Shown: positions 59,696 through 64,000 of the stretch, in pieces
Layout of the letters: each line of letters starts with the position of its first letter
How positions within the stretch are numbered: the stretch's first letter is position 1
NCBI GenBank assembly: GCA_026874595.1
Contig: CM049316.1
Location: 36,465,339-36,529,338 of the forward strand
DNA from: Sipunculus nudus
Taxonomy: Eukaryota; Annelida; Sipuncula; Golfingiida; Sipunculidae
DNA length: 64,000 nucleotides
Direction: 5' to 3'
Program-made: the position numbers and the translations under genes
The notes under the pieces: generated by a model
Databases searched by the model: none
Told to the model about the DNA's origin: nothing
Seen by the model: only the letters and a program-made list of their open reading frames with translations

Positions 59696-60349
59696 TTTCC
59701 CTTGTTCCCAACCGAATTACCTGAATGGACTTGGCCTCATGTGGCGTAAGAAATTATTATCACAAGTGACACTTCTATAAGTAACAGTCACGACACGCGC
59801 ATATCAGCATATAATAATAAATATATAATTAGTATGAGTATAATAACTGCGTTCAGTAATTCATCCTCTTGATTTAATCACGCAAGTTATATGAGCCATA
59901 CCTGTAAACAGAGCTGTCTGAGGAGCGTATGATGAAGCCTCATTTAGAACCAATAAAACACGACAGGTTATAACTCTAAACCTTATCATGATAGTCACGC
60001 ATGCAATATCAGCTTATTGGCGAAGGACGGCAGTCATAGGGGAGCATTTCCGGTATTCTTGTCCAAAAACTCAGGCCGCCATCTAAGATGACACTTCACT
60101 CAGCCAGCACGCCTTCACTTTTGCACGTCCTTTTTTATTGTCTCAGTCAGGAGGATATGCGGTCATCCCCGTTCGTGTGTGTGTGTGTGTGTTTGTGTAC
60201 AACATAACGCGCACAATAAACGGAATGTCATGGAATTTTTAGGACATTTCGGGAATGGGTCATGGAAGAAAGAATTAGAATTTTGTGTGGATCCCGTGTA
60301 TGACCCGGATTCTGGAACGTCATCAAGGAACATTCACAAATACAGAGTC

Positions 60350-60948
60350 ACTTATGCACGAATGAACATTTGAATAAGGGCCGAATAAGTGAATACATAC
60401 AAGGGGTTTGGAGCAACTTAAAATAGGTATCCCATGCACTAGGTGGAGGCTCGCTATAGTAGAATGGGGTGTTATGTTATGATACTAATTATTATATGTT
60501 TTGTGAATGTTTTAAAGACTGTCAGTGCATATGAGTGTGCTAGCATAAACACAGGAGGATCATGTCAAATCGCCTAACAATTTTAAACAAATTATCCGTA
60601 ACAATGTGTCTAATACGGGTGCGTGTTCAAGACCAGTTTAGAATTGTGTTAGCCAAATGATAAGAGTAATAAAAAATGACAGCCACTAAATATTCCCGGC
60701 ACCAGATATACTAAACAGATGCACTTGGGGATAGTTCACAGACTGATCGAAAACCCGCGTGCCGTTCCGGATTTAAAGGTCTAAATATCTGTCTGGTATA
60801 TTCAATGGAACAGGGAATTTTCAAAATCAATAGCATGACATGAATGCTGTATTGCATAAAGGCACCCAATTTTATAAAAGGTTAATAAATGTAAATATAA
60901 ACTGATAAACATAAACCTGATGTATTTTGAATATATATATTTTCATAT

Positions 60949-60992
<44 letters not shown>

Positions 60993-62180
60993 CGTCCATA
61001 GCTGAAACTGTTATTTTTCTCTATATGATTATATATTAAAATATCACTAACTGCCCACGTACCTTAGCATTATACATTACGTACTTTATCGCAATCTCCG
61101 GAAGAAAACATGAGCTTCCGCCTTTGGCAACACCGTAACACTAACTTGCTACATGCCTCTTAAATTAAGGCCACACACACTTATACTTCAGAATAAAAAA
61201 AAAAATGGTGCGAATTGGCAATTTTTCTCTTTTATTGCCGGTCGAGAAACAAAACGCGGAAGTTTGCCAGCTTGCCCTTAACATACAACATATTGCTCCA
61301 GTCCTTGAAATGATGTACACAATAAGCACACAATAAAATCAATTTTCAAACCTTTCATATTTATCTGAGGAAATTCGTGAAAAACACAAAAATTTGCAAC
61401 GTTACTAAGGGCCTTATATTTATTTGTAAAAAAAAAGACCCACGGAAAATAATAGGAGCCAATCCATAGATCAATATCTTGTTTTGTACGGCCTAACCAG
61501 TCATATGTTTACTTTCCAAAAATATTCGTCATGTACAAATTTATAAGTCAACATATCGGCAAATTCCCCGGGCACGTTTGTTGATTTCTGGACTCCCAGT
61601 GATCCCATGTGACAGCCTTTTCGTTCTAAGTGGGACCCGTACTCGGACCCGTACTGATCAAGTTGTGCTTGATGATAACAAACACCAAGTTCAAATACAT
61701 TTGTTCTCATCTTTTCTTTAAAAAGAGGGTAAATAAGTTGTTCTCGGTCGGTAAATTTAACATGAAAAACAAAATGTCGAGGTGTCCTGTGTTTTTGAGT
61801 GTGGTCTGTGATATATCAAATGTATCCGCGTAGGGAAAGCCAACAAAATAATTGAATGTTGCAAGTTTATATCTTTCCTCTATTGATCAGCTAACAATGG
61901 AATTATATAATTATCACATTTTACCTTCCAGTTTAATTTATCTCGTGTGACCTTCTACTATAAAGATTTATAAAGGTCAGTTTAATATTAATAATCTTAG
62001 AAGATAAACGGAATTATCAACCTTTTTCATACAAGTGATACCATATATTATCAGATTTTATTTTCAGACCTATTTTAAGATTTTTTAAGAAATTAATTTG
62101 TTCGGCCTCATTTATCATCCCTTAGACTTCCTTTCATCAGAAAAGGGCTAGTCTAGTTTACCAAAATAAAGAACTCTCTG
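60350..62180. other. No recognisable gene
   Basis: AT-rich DNA with the (TA)n tract at 60,953-60,989. It begins where similarity to the duplicated block ends. Overlapping opposite-strand frames near 61,501-61,833 match nothing I know. Confidence 0.4.
60953..60989. repeat. (TA)n tract
   Basis: TA dinucleotide run. Confidence 0.95.
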
Positions 62181-62715
62181 CAGTGATTCAGTCGAGTCCA
62201 CACCATCTGAATCCGAGTGCAATTGTTGGTCACTCGAGTAAAAGTCCAAGTCCGAGTCCTTATATATTCAAGTCCAAGTCCATCTTCTTCGAGTCCAAGT
62301 CTTTTGGTTCCCGAGTTTAAGTCTGAGTCCAGGTCAAATACAAATATCCTTACAAAGTGTTTTATATTGAAGTTTCATACTCTTAATATTTTTAAGATGG
62401 TTCAAACGAGGTTTTACTGTAATGGTTAATTACATTAATTTTATAGCTCCCGAAGCTGAGCAAAGCATGGTATATATATATATAATGTTATTATTTTGTA
62501 ATATTCGATTAGTAGTACGCCCATGTACATACGTCTCTATAATATGTGGCGGAGTTGTTCTTTTAATTCGGACTCGAGATTCAGACTAATATCTCGAGTT
62601 CTTAGCTCCCAGTCCGAGTTTAAGTCCGAGTCCAGGATCCTCGAGTCCAAGTCCTTAAAAAAGTGCCTCGAGTCCAGACTCGAATTCAAGTAAGGACTCG
62701 AGTCCGCCATCACTG
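62181..62715. mobile_element. GAGTCC-rich element with CAGTGAT inverted ends
   Basis: The left end CAGTGATTCAGTCGAGTCC and the minus-strand right end CAGTGATGGCGGACTCGAGT share CAGTGAT and CGAGT(CC). Two clusters of degenerate GAGTCC/AAGTCC hexamers (62,190-62,335 and 62,566-62,712) flank an AT-rich core. 535 bp with no coding capacity. CAGTG-type ends recall hAT elements, but no 8-bp target duplication is visible. Confidence 0.5.
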
Positions 62716-64000
62716 AGCAGGTGGAAACTTATCTCGTTCCTATTTATTTGTGTGGCCTAACACATTTCGATCAGCCGTTTCCACCAGCAAATATTTTAGG
62801 ACAGAAATTCACCTGTTGGAAATCTGGTTGGTTTGGAGACATTTCGGAGGAATATGCGAATTAAGAGTAATATTGACATAGGTGTTAATAAATCAGTGTA
62901 CATCATAACTATATTGTCATTATCTGTCAACTACATTTTGAGTTTAAAGCTCCCTGTACCGATGTAAACCCGATGCAAACCAGAAGTCTTTTACGACGAA
63001 ACTCACGGGCTCTGTGGGAAAACGTGACAGCCTAATCGTAGGCCACAACTGAAATGTAAATAAAATTTGTTCAACGGACAAAACTGTTTTATTTTATATG
63101 CCAGCTGTGACAAAATATATATAACTTTTAGGAAGGGGTCAATAATGTGCGACAATTTCGAAATTGTAAAAAAATGTATATTTAGTTTCAAATTATACCA
63201 TTATTTACCAGAAATCTACATGGTTGTGGGATATACTCAAAAACATGTGAGCATTCACCTATTCAGTTCACATTCCCAGGTTTATTCCTGCTAAGGTAAC
63301 CAAACATAGGTGAATATTACTTGATGACGAGAAGGCCTGAAGTTTCATGAGATTCCGTTCATGTTTGTGAATGTGAGTTATGTTGTGAACAAACCCGCAC
63401 ACACACACAAACAAATGAACGAACTGGGATGAACGCATACCCTCCTTTATGAGACAATGAAAAGCATTTAACAAAATTAATTTCGAGGATTTTGGACTAT
63501 TCTACACCAAGAAAAAAGAATCTATAAAACAATTATTTGTTTTTATTTCTGTGGCCTAATGGTTTTATGTACCCCTTTCCCCCATCAGATGTTTTCAAGG
63601 GTAATCGAAGACAAGTTGCTACTTTGGTTTATTAGATATGTTACAAACACCTCAACACCGCGCACTTTGCGACCATTACCGAATCAATCGATACACACGC
63701 ACACCTGAGTAACCAAATGTAATGTCATATATAATGACTTCATGGAAGCACATTGCGGTGTGCTCAAGATTATGATATCGTTTTCCGCATGGACTGGTTT
63801 CTTGCATAGGACTATAAGTACATCTGCAGGTCTGGTGCTTTTAGGAGACCTGTCAAGTCGCTTGACTAGAGTTCTGTGGATGAAATATGATACAATAAGC
63901 AGAAATAGAGGAAATCAAAAGTGACATTGGGTACAAGGCTAATGGGAATACCGTGTAAGGCGGGGAACCAGTCTATAGCGTCTCCTCTTAAGGACAAAGT
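62716..64000. other. No recognisable gene
   Basis: AT-rich DNA. A TTATTTGTGTGGCCTAA-like phrase occurs at about 62,745 and 63,541, and also at 46,124 and 54,750 in the duplicated blocks and near 38,765, suggesting a short dispersed repeat. A short ACAC run lies near 63,398. Short frames here match no known family. Confidence 0.4.

Larger units (their letters stand above)
54235..60349. repeat. Tandem segmental duplication, copy 2
   Basis: Head-to-tail copy of 45,651-54,230, starting within a few bases of the end of copy 1. Content in order: block-start sequence (54,235-55,390), RT remnant, (TA)n, GC-rich insertion, (TA)n, ~117-bp array, a third (TA)n, a conserved 2.4-kb tail with the ~57-bp array. 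Divergence is moderate, with many indels, so the duplication is not recent. Confidence 0.85.

Noticed and set aside
60179-60373. 64-codon frame ending near the edge of duplication copy 2
   Set aside because: The frame is not open in copy 1 and begins in a (GT)n run.

Overview
The window looks like eukaryotic, non-genic DNA, most likely from a marine mollusc and probably a bivalve. The grounds are the overall AT-richness, many long (TA)n tracts, no gene density or operon structure, and long arrays of a repeat carrying AAGGTCAAAGGTCAAGGTCA-type motifs and CCGT/TGTC runs of a kind I associate with bivalve genomes. The taxonomic call is inference; no gene here fixes it. I found no intact protein-coding gene, no rRNA, no CRISPR array and no convincing functional tRNA. 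Nearly all open frames are short, AT-microsatellite-driven or inside repeats. The interpretable content is transposable-element debris, tandem repeats and one large duplication.

Layout. 0-6.5 kb: two degenerate tandem arrays (about 140 bp and about 285 bp units) rich in AGGTCA half-sites, plus hairpin/CCGT repeats. 6.7-8.4 kb: a CpG-rich patch and a CGCGA-type dispersed repeat. 11-31 kb: three solo LTRs of one LTR-retrotransposon family, a small GGGGCGGAT-ended MITE-like element, SINE copies and a three-copy dispersed family (copies near 16.5, 43.1 and 47.8 kb). 35.5-37.1 kb: a perfect 86-nt inverted repeat whose two arms each carry a hammerhead-ribozyme-like motif, set between (TA)n tracts, followed by a decayed Ty3/gypsy-type gag-pol remnant on the minus strand. 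44.7-45.6 kb: the fourth solo LTR.

45.65-60.35 kb: a head-to-tail tandem duplication. Copy 1 is about 45,651-54,230 and copy 2 about 54,235-60,349. Both copies carry a C-terminal remnant of a non-LTR retrotransposon reverse transcriptase, a (TA)n tract, a ~117-bp minisatellite and a ~57-bp minisatellite. The copies differ by later events: the (TA)n of copy 1 holds the fifth solo LTR, while the equivalent (TA)n of copy 2 holds an unrelated ~350-bp GC-rich element with imperfect terminal inverted repeats. Array lengths differ, and copy 1 has about 1.5 kb (with two dispersed repeats) that copy 2 lacks. 60.4-64 kb: mostly featureless AT-rich DNA with one GAGTCC-rich element ended by CAGTGAT inverted repeats.

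The best candidates for something new are the mirrored hammerhead-like motifs (35,622-35,736), the LTR family with 4-bp target duplications, and the repeated use of (TA)n tracts as insertion sites. All boundaries were read by eye and those of degenerate repeats are approximate.
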